A stretch of DNA of 64,000 nucleotides from WTJO01 sp965660165 (GTDB lineage: Bacteria > Pseudomonadota > Alphaproteobacteria > Puniceispirillales > Puniceispirillaceae), in contig CBFHYU010000006.1 in the NCBI GenBank assembly GCA_965660165.1, forward strand, positions 1 through 64,000, read 5' to 3'. The notes beneath the pieces are model-generated. The model was given only the letters and a program-made list of their open reading frames with translations. It was not told the DNA's origin and did not search any database. The first letter of the stretch is position 1. The number at the start of each line of letters is the position of its first letter. A program made the translations under genes and the position numbers. Of this stretch, positions 42,385 through 51,503 are shown piece by piece.

Positions 42385-45300
42385 CTTGCAGAATAATATC
42401 CACTATTCCGTCTTTTTCTGCCGCACGGGAGCGGCACAGAATCAGCTCTGTCTTCTGCTGTTCTTTCGACAGCACAAAATCACGATGTTCAACAGCCCCT
42501 GACTGATAGCTACATTTACAGACGCCACATAAGCCATCTTCGCATTTTATATCCACCTGATAACCATGTGCGATAAGTGCGGCTGCAGCTGTTTGATCTG
42601 CGCCCACCTCAATCAGCCTATCATCGCCAGCAACACGCAAGCTAAACGGAAAATTCTCATACTCAGCTTCATCAGGCACCGAAAAATATTCTTGATGTAT
42701 CTGATTATCGGCAATGCCAGCCTCAATCGCCGCATCAGAAATAGCGCGCATATAACTATCTGGTCCACATAGATAAATCTGAGCATCTTTGCGGGCATCA
42801 GCAAATAGCGTTTCTGGCTGAAGCCTGCTTCCCTCATCAGAAATATGAAGGATAATTTTTTCCGCCCAATCTGTTTGTGTAAGTTCATCTACAAAGCCAA
42901 GATCTGCTTTGTTTGAGACAGAATAATGAAATTCAAAATCCTTACCAAGCGTTGCTAGCCTATGGGCAAACCCTATCATCGGGGTAATGCCAATACCGCC
43001 CCCCATCAAATAAGTGAATTCTGCCTGCTCATTCAGGGGGAAATGGTTAATGGGCGGTGATGTAAATAGCATACGGCCTTCTGTAAAAATACGGTGAAGC
43101 AGGCGTGAGCCGCCTCTACCCTCTTCTTCCATCAGCACTGCGATTTCATATTTATCTCTGTCTGCTGGATTGCCGCACAGTGAATAAGCACGCAAAAATT
43201 CAGGCGCAACCACCACATCAATATGCGCCCCCGCCTGCCATGCAGGAAGCTGGCTGCCCTTTGGCGCACGCAAAATATATTTTCTGATCTTGTCTGTTAG
43301 TACATCCACCCTGTCTAGCTGAACCGCCAGCACAGGCGCATCACCGCCAGCGCTAATATCTTGCGCATAGACATGCAGATGGCTTGTATCCCCTGCCTTC
43401 AGGCGCGAGCGATATTCATCTGCTGATACCAGCTTTTGATATGCCTCAATGCCTTTTTCCCTATCCATTGGATAGGGATAGGGATAGGGATGGGGGGCAA
43501 GCGGCGCGGGATAGACCGCCATTGTCTGCTCATCTGCTGTAATTTTAAGTGATGGTGAAAGGCCTCGCCGATTGACAGGCTGTGCGGCAGGTCGGTAACT
43601 GCCATCATCTGCAAGCGCAATATCCCACCACCATTTCTTAACCTCGTTAATCTTGCCGCGTCCTGCCAAATCATCCAGACCAGCAAGCGCCTTTGCCATA
43701 ACAGGCACATGTGACGCCATCCACCTAAACGGTGCTTCAGCAAATAGCCCTTCTAGATTCCATGGACAGGTTTTCATGCATCTGCCGCACATCGCGCCGC
43801 CCTTAGTGGTAATGCGGTAGCTGGTACATTTCTGGCTATCAGACTTCCAGATTTCATAGCCATTAAACATTTTCTTAGCGCCAGCAGTAATCGCACCAGA
43901 GGGACATTCACGCGCGCATTTCTGACAATTCTCGCAAAAATTCTGAAGCCCAAAATCAATCGGCTTGTCATGGGCAAGCGGCAGATTGGTGGTCACAACG
44001 CCTGATTTTAATCGAGGTCCCAGATAGGGATGCAGGATAACCTCGCCAATTCTGCTCACCTCGCCAAGCCCGCTTAATAGCAGCAAGGGCGGCTGTAAGA
44101 CTTCGCCATCTAGCACCGTATGCGCCTTTGCCAAATAGCCCATATTCCTAAGTTGACGGGCAATCACACCGCCTAGCAATGAAAAGCGCAAATAAGCGCG
44201 CATGGATTGTGCAACCGAAATCCAGTCATCACCTGATGCACCCTCCATCGTCTCATAACCCTGATCAATCACCATGCTGATAGCATTATCATGTGGCGGC
44301 ACTATCACATCACCACGCGCATCATGTGAATACCAGCTCCATTCAGGGCAGCGTGATAGACCTGTTGCATCTACCCCCAAATAATAGCTTGTTGCCTTGA
44401 TATGGTCTGCCGCTTCTGATGGACTAATCTGTTTCGCAGGGGTGATCTGCGGCTCACCATCCTGAAGCAAAACAAAGGCGCCCAAAGCACGCCGTTGAGC
44501 GGCAGATGGTGCCGCTTTGATAGCATAATAGCCTGCGGTAGCAGCTTTCTGGTTATCGCGCCCCATATCACCAAATTGAGCGCGGGCAAACATATCTGTG
44601 CGCTTTGGCACACGTGGGATATTTGCCTCATCCATATAGGTGGTTGGGGTTTCAACCCGCTTAAGCCGTTCTAGCGGCATCGCACTATCTTTATAATCCC
44701 GACTGGCAAAGGGGTCCTGATTAAAGGCTGATTTAGCGCTATCTAAGCCCAGCTTCCAGCCTATCCCTGATAGAACAGAACGTGGCTGAGATGATTTTGG
44801 TGCAAGTGGTTTGTCATGTTGCATCTGCATATCTGTGCTAACCACAGCCAGCCCAAAACGCTTACCAATAAAGGGCGCAGTTGCCCCTTCATCACCTGCC
44901 TCACTGCCCCATGCTAGCCCAGCGGCAACCGCCAATGTTTCAAGACATAGGTCTGTTGCGCTTTGGCTATGGGCTTTGGCATCAAAGCCAAGCAGTCTGA
45001 TATAGTTTGATAGCACAATCGCATTTTCACTGGCTAGCAGACAGGCTCTATGCGCCTGCGCATCTTCTATCCATCCCGCCCCTGCCTCGCCTTCATAGGG
45101 ATCACGAAAATATTCAACCAAAATCACAATGGCCGAATGATGATGGCCGACAGCCCGCTCATCCTGAGATACAGATTCCCGTAAATCTGCCATAATATGA
45201 TCAATACCAGAGGCAAGCGTTTTTGTCTGACGTGTCTGGATTTCCTGTGCCAGCCGATAAATATCAGGGTTGGCAATAGGCGTTTCAAGCCACGCTTCAT

Positions 45301-45622
45301 CTGGAATAGGCCCAATAGCTGCCATTGAGGCATCTTGAAAATAGGCAAAAGATTTCATATGGGCAGAGCGTTCTTCAAGGCTGTCTGGAATCTCTGCTGT
45401 CGCGGCATTGACATGACCATCTCTGATGGTATCCATCATCGCTTGATGATCTGCCATCGCATTAACAATATTCAAAGGTTGGTCTGGACGACTAAAGGAT
45501 AGCGGCTTGGTAGTAAGCCCTTCAAAGGATGGTAAATCTGGCCTTCGCACAAGCTTTGATAGCGGATACAGCCCTTCATCAAGCGCACGCTTTCGTGATG
45601 AAAACAGTCTGTGTGGTCTCAT
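42380..45622 (-). CDS. rdhA: Self-sufficient cobalamin-dependent reductive dehalogenase fused to a ferredoxin-type reductase
   Basis: A 1080-residue fusion without signal peptide, so cytoplasmic. Residues 1-690 form a reductive dehalogenase: two [4Fe-4S] sites at Cys563, 566, 569, 573 (CENCQKCAREC) and Cys599, 612, 615, 619 (CGRCMKTCP), with an upstream cobalamin-domain region; Tyr431 and Lys499 are candidate catalytic residues. Residues 740-1080 are a phthalate-dioxygenase-reductase-like module: flavin motif RAYSLCG (811-817), NAD-binding GGGIGITP (874-881) and CGPDSY (952-957), and a plant-type [2Fe-2S] site at Cys1027, 1032, 1035 and 1063. This domain order is that of BhbA and NpRdhA, enzymes of aerobes that remove halogens from halophenolic acids using NAD(P)H. 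No RdhB membrane anchor is present. The link at residues 710-719 is a Pro-Tyr repeat. Confidence 0.9.
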   Translation of the reverse strand: MRPHRLFSSRKRALDEGLYPLSKLVRRPDLPSFEGLTTKPLSFSRPDQPLNIVNAMADHQAMMDTIRDGHVNAATAEIPDSLEERSAHMKSFAYFQDASMAAIGPIPDEAWLETPIANPDIYRLAQEIQTRQTKTLASGIDHIMADLRESVSQDERAVGHHHSAIVILVEYFRDPYEGEAGAGWIEDAQAHRACLLASENAIVLSNYIRLLGFDAKAHSQSATDLCLETLAVAAGLAWGSEAGDEGATAPFIGKRFGLAVVSTDMQMQHDKPLAPKSSQPRSVLSGIGWKLGLDSAKSAFNQDPFASRDYKDSAMPLERLKRVETPTTYMDEANIPRVPKRTDMFARAQFGDMGRDNQKAATAGYYAIKAAPSAAQRRALGAFVLLQDGEPQITPAKQISPSEAADHIKATSYYLGVDATGLSRCPEWSWYSHDARGDVIVPPHDNAISMVIDQGYETMEGASGDDWISVAQSMRAYLRFSLLGGVIARQLRNMGYLAKAHTVLDGEVLQPPLLLLSGLGEVSRIGEVILHPYLGPRLKSGVVTTNLPLAHDKPIDFGLQNFCENCQKCARECPSGAITAGAKKMFNGYEIWKSDSQKCTSYRITTKGGAMCGRCMKTCPWNLEGLFAEAPFRWMASHVPVMAKALAGLDDLAGRGKINEVKKWWWDIALADDGSYRPAAQPVNRRGLSPSLKITADEQTMAVYPAPLAPHPYPYPYPMDREKGIEAYQKLVSADEYRSRLKAGDTSHLHVYAQDISAGGDAPVLAVQLDRVDVLTDKIRKYILRAPKGSQLPAWQAGAHIDVVVAPEFLRAYSLCGNPADRDKYEIAVLMEEEGRGGSRLLHRIFTEGRMLFTSPPINHFPLNEQAEFTYLMGGGIGITPMIGFAHRLATLGKDFEFHYSVSNKADLGFVDELTQTDWAEKIILHISDEGSRLQPETLFADARKDAQIYLCGPDSYMRAISDAAIEAGIADNQIHQEYFSVPDEAEYENFPFSLRVAGDDRLIEVGADQTAAAALIAHGYQVDIKCEDGLCGVCKCSYQSGAVEHRDFVLSKEQQKTELILCRSRAAEKDGIVDIILQG
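43471..43494. repeat. GATAGG hexamer microsatellite inside rdhA linker
   Basis: Three perfect copies of GATAGG plus a variant fourth (GATGGG) occur in the dehalogenase gene. On the coding strand they encode the Pro-Tyr alternation HPYPYPYP of the interdomain linker. Hexamer changes would lengthen or shorten the linker without a frameshift. Confidence 0.8.
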
Positions 45623-45848
45623 ATCCCTTCCTTTACAGTGCGCGTTTGAAATTATATGGCCTAGCCCAATGGCTATCGTTAAGCTTAATCAGATAAAAAT
45701 TAGATGCCAAGCATTAAACATCCCCCAAATATCGCTGGCGCTATCTATTATAATTCACGCCATATCAACACTGGTCATCTAGGATTGCCTATGGTTATAT
45801 CGACAGGCTAGAATTTTTCGAACTATAATCTTATTAGGCATCAAAATC

Positions 45849-46052
45849 ATGTTAGGTAAATTGCTAAGTCTTGCCATCATCTGTATTGTACTATGGGCAG
45901 GGTTTGAGCGTATCAGACGCAAATTTGGCATTAGCAAAAAAACACCTCCCCCCTTTATCTCGCTTGGAACTGTCAAACTATCAAAGATGGAAGCAGGGAT
46001 CGCGCTGGTTATTGGGCTTTATGTTCTGATATCGCTGATTGCGTTTTTCTAG
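45849..46052 (+). CDS. Predicted small membrane protein, 67 residues, two helices
   Basis: MLGKLLSLAIICIVLWAGF forms a first hydrophobic helix, a basic middle (RIRRKFGISKK) and proline-rich PPPFISLG segment follow, and MEAGIALVIGLYVLISLIAFF makes a second helix at the C terminus. This clean two-helix hairpin with a positive loop argues that it is a real membrane protein. The ribosome site is weak. It lies alone between the dehalogenase and the demethylase cluster; the flanking gaps of 226 and 143 bases show no other feature. No family recognised. Confidence 0.45.
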   Translation: MLGKLLSLAIICIVLWAGFERIRRKFGISKKTPPPFISLGTVKLSKMEAGIALVIGLYVLISLIAFF

Positions 46053-46195
46053 CCCTCTTTAAGCTCAAACTTTTCGTGATCCGACAATTCATGTCCTTTG
46101 CTGAATAATGAAATAGTTTTGCCCACCCCTACACTATAGCATGGATGCTATATTAGGCTTTGTAGCTATCGTTGCAGATATATTAGGGGGAGCAG

Positions 46196-48601
46196 ATGAA
46201 ATCACATTACAGAGTAGTTGTCATTGGTGGCGGTGTTGTAGGCGCTTCTGTTATTTATCATCTGGCTAAATTTGGCTGGACAGATGTTTGCATGCTCGAA
46301 CGTTCAGTGCTGACAGCAGGCTCATCATGGCATGCTGCAGGTGGCATTCATGCGCTAAATGCAGACCCTAATATCGCCGCTTTGCAAGCCTATACTATTG
46401 ATTTACTGAAAGAAATTGAAGATGAAAGTGGGCATAATATTGGCCTTCATATGACAGGTGGGCTGACGATGGCTGGCACGCCTGACAGATGGGAATGGTT
46501 GCAGGCAAATTACCGCGTTTTTCAGTCTATTGGCATCGATGATTGCCGTCTGGTCACACCACAAGAAGCAGGTGAGCTTAACCCTATCATGTCAACTGAT
46601 GGGTTTCTGGGCGGCATGTGGGCAGATAGAGAGGGCTATCTGGATACAACAGGCACTGTGCATGCCTATGCGATTGCCGCCCGCAAACGCGGCGCAGAAT
46701 ATTTTGAACATACAAAGGTTGAAGCGTTAGAACAGACCTCTGATGGCTGGCGCGTTATAACAGATAAAGGCACGATTACCTGCGAGCATGTGGTCAATGC
46801 TGCAGGCTTATGGGCCAAACAGGTTGGCAGAATGGCAGGCATTGAATTGCCTGTATCTCCGCTAAAACACCATTATTTAATTTCTGATAGTATCCCTGAG
46901 CTAGAATCACTTGATTTTGAAGTGCCTATGACTGTTGACCTTGAAGGCTTTACCTATCTTAGGCAGGATCAGAACGGTGTATTGCTTGGGATTTATGAGA
47001 TTGATCATGAACATTGGGCAATGGATGGCGCCCCGTGGGATTATGGCATGGAGCTATTCCAAGAACAGACTGATAGGATTGAACATGAGCTAACGCTCGG
47101 CTTTCAGCGCTATCCATGCCTTCAGGAAGTTGGCGTAAAAACATGGGTAAATGGCGCCTTTACCTTCTCTCCAGATGGCAACCCGCTAGTAGGGCCAGTG
47201 CCTGGCAAACAGGGTTATTGGTGCGCATGCGCTGTCATGGCAGGCTTTCTTCAAGGGGGCGGTGTAGGCAAATCGCTTGCTGAATGGATGATATATGGCG
47301 AGCCTGAAGCGGATGTATTTGGGATGGATGTGGCACGCTATGGCCGCTATGCCGAAAATAAGCGTTATATCCGCGAGACAACAGGCCAATTCTATTCTCG
47401 CCGCTTTGTGATGACCTATCCTAACCAGCAACTTCCAGCTGGCAGACAGCTAAAAATGGCGCCTGCACATGATGCAATGGCTGAGGCTGGTGCCGTGTGG
47501 GGCAATAGCTGGGACCTAGAAGTGCCGCTTTATTTTGCGCCAAAATCATTTTGTGAAACCCCCTCATTAAAGCGGTCTAACGCCTTTGAACTTGTTGCTG
47601 AGGAATGTAGAGCAGTGCGCCAAGATGTTGGGCTTCTCGATATATCTGGCTTTTCCAGATTTGAGGTCACAGGACCTAATGCAGAAGCGTGGCTTAATAA
47701 GATCATGGCCTCAAAAATGCCAAAGAAAGGCAGAGTATCGCTTGCTCCTATGCTAAGCCCTGAAGGCAAGCTAAAGGGCGATTTGACAGTCTTTAATTGG
47801 GGCGATGGGCGCTGGTGGATTATGGGCTCATATTATTTGCGTGCATGGCATATGCGCTGGTTCAACCAATATTTGGATGAGGGCGTTATGGTACGTGATC
47901 TGGGCGAAGAATGGACTGGCTTTTCTCTGGCAGGACCAAAATCACGTGAGGTGCTGAATACTATAACTGAAGGGGCTGGCGATGCGCTTGGATTTATGGG
48001 ATGTGGCGAATTTGATGTTGGCCTATATCGCACCCATATTGGCAGGCTGTCTGTTGCAGGCGAGCTTGGCTTTGAGATAAATTGCAGAATGGGCGATCAT
48101 ATTGGCTTGCGCAGGCTATTGCTTGACGCTGGCGCAGACAGCAATATCCGTGAATATGGCTTTAATGCGCTCTTATCATTGCGGCTAGAAAAAAGCTTTG
48201 GCATCTGGTCAGCAGAATTCACCCAAGCCTATACCCCTGCCATGACAGGCATGGATAGATGGATCGATTGGAATAAAGATAGCTTTATCGGACGAGATGC
48301 CGCTATTGCAGAGCGTGATAGCAATGGGCCTGAACGCAGGCTGGTAACATTAGAGATAGACGCAGTAGATGCAGATGCATCAGGCTATGAGCCTGTCTGG
48401 TCAAAAGACACGCTGGTAGGCTTTGTTACCTCTGGTGGATATGGGCATAGCATTAACACATCATTGGCAATGGCAATGGTTGATTCAGACCTATGCACAG
48501 AGGGAACTGAGCTAACAGTTCATGTGGTCGGGGTTGAGCGAAAGGCGCGGATTATCCCTGCATCCCCATATGATCCTGCTGGCACGGTAATGCGTGCGTG
48601 A
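46196..48601 (+). CDS. Dimethylglycine/sarcosine dehydrogenase-like flavoprotein with GcvT domain
   Basis: An 801-residue two-part protein. Residues 1-370 are a DAO-type FAD domain with GGGVVGAS at 11-18 and SSWHAAGG, where His46 sits where dimethylglycine and sarcosine dehydrogenases attach FAD covalently. About residues 435-700 are a GcvT-like folate-binding domain and the last 90 a GcvT C-terminal barrel (LGFEINCRMGDH, SFGIWSAEFTQAYTP). It would demethylate an N-methyl amine and pass the carbon to tetrahydrofolate. AGGGGGAG precedes the ATG by a few bases. The stop overlaps the MttB start (GTGA), so both enzymes are made together. Confidence 0.9.
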   Translation: MKSHYRVVVIGGGVVGASVIYHLAKFGWTDVCMLERSVLTAGSSWHAAGGIHALNADPNIAALQAYTIDLLKEIEDESGHNIGLHMTGGLTMAGTPDRWEWLQANYRVFQSIGIDDCRLVTPQEAGELNPIMSTDGFLGGMWADREGYLDTTGTVHAYAIAARKRGAEYFEHTKVEALEQTSDGWRVITDKGTITCEHVVNAAGLWAKQVGRMAGIELPVSPLKHHYLISDSIPELESLDFEVPMTVDLEGFTYLRQDQNGVLLGIYEIDHEHWAMDGAPWDYGMELFQEQTDRIEHELTLGFQRYPCLQEVGVKTWVNGAFTFSPDGNPLVGPVPGKQGYWCACAVMAGFLQGGGVGKSLAEWMIYGEPEADVFGMDVARYGRYAENKRYIRETTGQFYSRRFVMTYPNQQLPAGRQLKMAPAHDAMAEAGAVWGNSWDLEVPLYFAPKSFCETPSLKRSNAFELVAEECRAVRQDVGLLDISGFSRFEVTGPNAEAWLNKIMASKMPKKGRVSLAPMLSPEGKLKGDLTVFNWGDGRWWIMGSYYLRAWHMRWFNQYLDEGVMVRDLGEEWTGFSLAGPKSREVLNTITEGAGDALGFMGCGEFDVGLYRTHIGRLSVAGELGFEINCRMGDHIGLRRLLLDAGADSNIREYGFNALLSLRLEKSFGIWSAEFTQAYTPAMTGMDRWIDWNKDSFIGRDAAIAERDSNGPERRLVTLEIDAVDADASGYEPVWSKDTLVGFVTSGGYGHSINTSLAMAMVDSDLCTEGTELTVHVVGVERKARIIPASPYDPAGTVMRA

Positions 48602-50154
48602 GCGTGCGCCGCCCGTCATCCAAAACCAGAAAGCGCGGCGGGCGCTCTTCGCGTCTGAAACCACAGATAGATAGCCCTGCCCGCTTCGGCACAGCATCGC
48701 TTAACAATCCATTTCCTGAGATGCGCCTATTCTCGGATGATTATATCTCAGCTATGCATCATAAGGCGCTAGATATTCTAGAGCATATGGGCATCAAAAT
48801 CTTACTGCCAGAAGCACGAAATATCTTCAAAGCAGCAGGGGCTATCGTTGATGAGACCAATGAGATGGTGTTTATCGGGCGTGATATGGTGCGCCATGCG
48901 CTAGATACAGCCCCGCCATCTATCACCCTTGCAGGCGGGGCAGATCATCGTGCCATTACCCTTGAGCTAGGCAAGCTAGTATTTCAGCCTGGTGCAGGCG
49001 CCCCCTATGTCACAGACAGGATACGCGGGCGGCGTGCTGGCACAGTGCAGGATTTCAGAGAGCTTATTCAAATCACGCAGTATTTTGATGCGTTGCATAT
49101 GTTGCCCCCTTTGGTTGAGATGCAGGATATTGACCCTGCTGTGAGGCACTATGCCAATATGGAGGCAATGCTTACCCTATCAGATAAGGTGCCGCATATC
49201 TTTTCCAGAGGCACCGAACAGGTTGAACAAAGCTTTGAGATGTTACGTGATTTCAGGGGGGTGAGTGATGCAGAATTTAATCACACGCCGTATGCCTATA
49301 CTATCATCAACACAAATTCTCCACGCCAGCTAGATATTCCTATGGCGCAAGGGCTTATCGATTTTGCCAAAGCGGGACAGGTTTCTGTGGTAACCCCCTT
49401 TACATTGATGGGGGCAATGGCGCCTGTTACAGTGGCAGGCGCGATTACCCTCAGCCATGCAGAAGCATTAGGGGCAATTACCCTTACCCAGCTAGTGCGG
49501 GCTGGCGCGCCTATTTGCTATGGTACCTTTACCTCAAATGTTGATATGAGAACTGGCGCCCCTGCCTTTGGCACTCCAGAGCATTTTCAAGCTTCTATTG
49601 CGGCAGGCCAGCTAGCCAGAAAAATTGGCTTGCCATGGCGATCAGCTACAGGCTCTGCTGCTAATCTTAATGATGCACAAGCTGCCAATGAAACCCAAAT
49701 GGGGCTATGGGGCTGTTTGCTGGCAGGCTCAACCATTGTGATACATGCGGCAGGCTGGCTAGAGGGCGGGCTTACTGTTGGCTATGAAAAGCTGATCACA
49801 GATATGGAAGTGGTGAATATGGTTGCTAGCATCTGCACAAAATCTCAGGAAACTGAGGAGGATATCGGGCTAGATGCGCTTGAAGAGGTTGGCCCGGGTG
49901 GACATTTCTTTGGCTGTGCGCATACCATGCAAAGATATAAAGAGGCATTTTATCAGCATTTGGTAGCCGATTTATCCAATTATGGAAGCTGGCAGGAAGC
50001 AGGCGGATTATCTGTGGATGAACGGGCTACACCAATCTGGCAGGCCATCTTAGATAAAGATCAACGCCCAAACATAGATCAGGCAAAGATTCAGGCGTTA
50101 CATGCATATATTGACCGCAAAACCCAAGCAGGTGGCGCGCCGCCCGTTAGCTAG
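48598..50154 (+). CDS. Trimethylamine methyltransferase (MttB) family protein, non-pyrrolysine
   Basis: A 518-residue MttB-family barrel. It starts with GTG at 48598, overlapping the dehydrogenase stop. MHHKALDILEHMGIKILLPEA is the usual N-terminal part; ILITM-like blocks LVFQPGAGAPYVTD, HIFSRGTEQVEQS and GCLLAGSTIVIHAAGWLEGG follow, ending FFGCAHTMQRYKEAFYQHL. There is no in-frame amber codon where pyrrolysine occurs in methanogens, so it belongs to the larger non-Pyl group that includes glycine-betaine:corrinoid methyltransferases. No corrinoid protein gene adjoins it. A basic N-terminal tail (RRPSSKTRKRGGR) is unusual. A demethylating role for a quaternary amine is likely. Confidence 0.88.
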   Translation: MSVRRPSSKTRKRGGRSSRLKPQIDSPARFGTASLNNPFPEMRLFSDDYISAMHHKALDILEHMGIKILLPEARNIFKAAGAIVDETNEMVFIGRDMVRHALDTAPPSITLAGGADHRAITLELGKLVFQPGAGAPYVTDRIRGRRAGTVQDFRELIQITQYFDALHMLPPLVEMQDIDPAVRHYANMEAMLTLSDKVPHIFSRGTEQVEQSFEMLRDFRGVSDAEFNHTPYAYTIINTNSPRQLDIPMAQGLIDFAKAGQVSVVTPFTLMGAMAPVTVAGAITLSHAEALGAITLTQLVRAGAPICYGTFTSNVDMRTGAPAFGTPEHFQASIAAGQLARKIGLPWRSATGSAANLNDAQAANETQMGLWGCLLAGSTIVIHAAGWLEGGLTVGYEKLITDMEVVNMVASICTKSQETEEDIGLDALEEVGPGGHFFGCAHTMQRYKEAFYQHLVADLSNYGSWQEAGGLSVDERATPIWQAILDKDQRPNIDQAKIQALHAYIDRKTQAGGAPPVS

Positions 50155-50171
50155 ATGAGAGGAATTTAGAC

Positions 50172-51479
50172 ATGAGCACTTCACCAGATGCCATCATTAT
50201 CGGCACCGGCGTTATTGGAACCTCTGTTGCATTTGAACTAGCAAAAGCCGGCTATAAAACTCTGTCTGTTGATCGCAATAGCCAGATAGGGCATGGCTCA
50301 ACCGCAGGCTCATGCGCCATTATCAGAATGCATTATTCAACCCTAGACGGCACTGCGTTTGCGTGGGAGGGATATCATTACTGGCGCAATTGGTCTGATT
50401 ATCTTGGCCTGCCCTCTAGCGATATTTTGGCTAAATTCAAAGAATGTGGCTGTCTGGTAATGCAAACTGAAGAAAATGGATTTTTAGACAAGCATATTGC
50501 CCATAGCCGTAGCCTTGATATTCCGATTGAGATTTGGGATGCAGACACTATATCAAAACATCTGCCAATCTATCAGCTTGACAGTTTTTCACCTGCTAAA
50601 ACACTAGATGATGATAGCTTTGGGATACCGAATGGGGGCAGTCTGAAAGGCGGCGTGTTCTGGCCTCGCGCAGGATATGTAACAGACCCTGCTTTATCAT
50701 CTCAAAACCTTGCTGCTGCCGCAAGCCAGCATGGCGCCGCATTTCGGCTTGGGGTTGAGGTTGCAGAGATTCTTGTCTCAGCAGGCGAGATACGCGGCAT
50801 TAAACTGGCTGATGGTGAAGAAATACACGCCCCTATTGTGGTCAATGTGGCTGGACCTGGCTCATCACATATCAACCAACTAGCAGGCGTGATAGATGAG
50901 ATGACAATTACCACCCGCCCATTGCGTCAGGAAGTTGTGCATTTGCCGTCACCCTCAGGGTTTGATTTTGAAACCAATGGCATGATCGTATCTGATAGCG
51001 ATATTGCGCTATATTGCCGACCTGAGCATGGCAATCATATTCTTATTGGAAGTGAAGACCCACCATGTGATCCGCATAAATGGGTTGAGACTGATCATGG
51101 ATATGATAATGCATTTTCAGACCAATGGAACACACAGGCGCTTCGATATGCCCAACGCGTACCATCAATTGGTATTCCGTCTAAAATGCGCGGTGTTGTT
51201 GATTTATATGATGCTTCAACCGACTGGATTCCGATTTATGATAAATCATCTATAAAGGGATATTATATGGCATGCGGGTCTAGCGGAAACCAATATAAAA
51301 ATGCGCCTATTGCTGGCAAATTGATGGCTTCACTAATAGCCTATTGTGAAGCTGGAAACGACCATGACACCGCACCATTTCATTTTACCCTGCCCTATAT
51401 AGACAGACAGGTAAATGCTGGGTTTTATTCACGCAAGCGCCCGATAAATCAGGAATCTAGCTTCTCTGTGCTTGGCTAG
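50172..51479 (+). CDS. Sarcosine-oxidase-like DAO-family flavoprotein
   Basis: A 435-residue FAD oxidoreductase. AIIIGTGVIGTSVAFELAKAG is the nucleotide loop, STAGSCAIIRMHYST follows, and YYMACGSSGNQYKNAPIAGKLM is the C-terminal FAD-contact part. It resembles the beta subunit of sarcosine oxidase and other N-methyl-amino-acid oxidases. It is 17 bases after the MttB gene, the third gene of the demethylation operon, and probably acts on the demethylated product. No other sarcosine-oxidase subunits adjoin it. Confidence 0.85.
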   Translation: MSTSPDAIIIGTGVIGTSVAFELAKAGYKTLSVDRNSQIGHGSTAGSCAIIRMHYSTLDGTAFAWEGYHYWRNWSDYLGLPSSDILAKFKECGCLVMQTEENGFLDKHIAHSRSLDIPIEIWDADTISKHLPIYQLDSFSPAKTLDDDSFGIPNGGSLKGGVFWPRAGYVTDPALSSQNLAAAASQHGAAFRLGVEVAEILVSAGEIRGIKLADGEEIHAPIVVNVAGPGSSHINQLAGVIDEMTITTRPLRQEVVHLPSPSGFDFETNGMIVSDSDIALYCRPEHGNHILIGSEDPPCDPHKWVETDHGYDNAFSDQWNTQALRYAQRVPSIGIPSKMRGVVDLYDASTDWIPIYDKSSIKGYYMACGSSGNQYKNAPIAGKLMASLIAYCEAGNDHDTAPFHFTLPYIDRQVNAGFYSRKRPINQESSFSVLG

Positions 51480-51503
51480 CCTTATCCTGCAGGCAATCAC
51501 AGC

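Noticed and set aside
48598..50154. Pyrrolysine-containing MttB
   Set aside because: No in-frame TAG occurs before the final stop; the last codon is TAG as a normal terminator and the frame matches the non-Pyl group in length.
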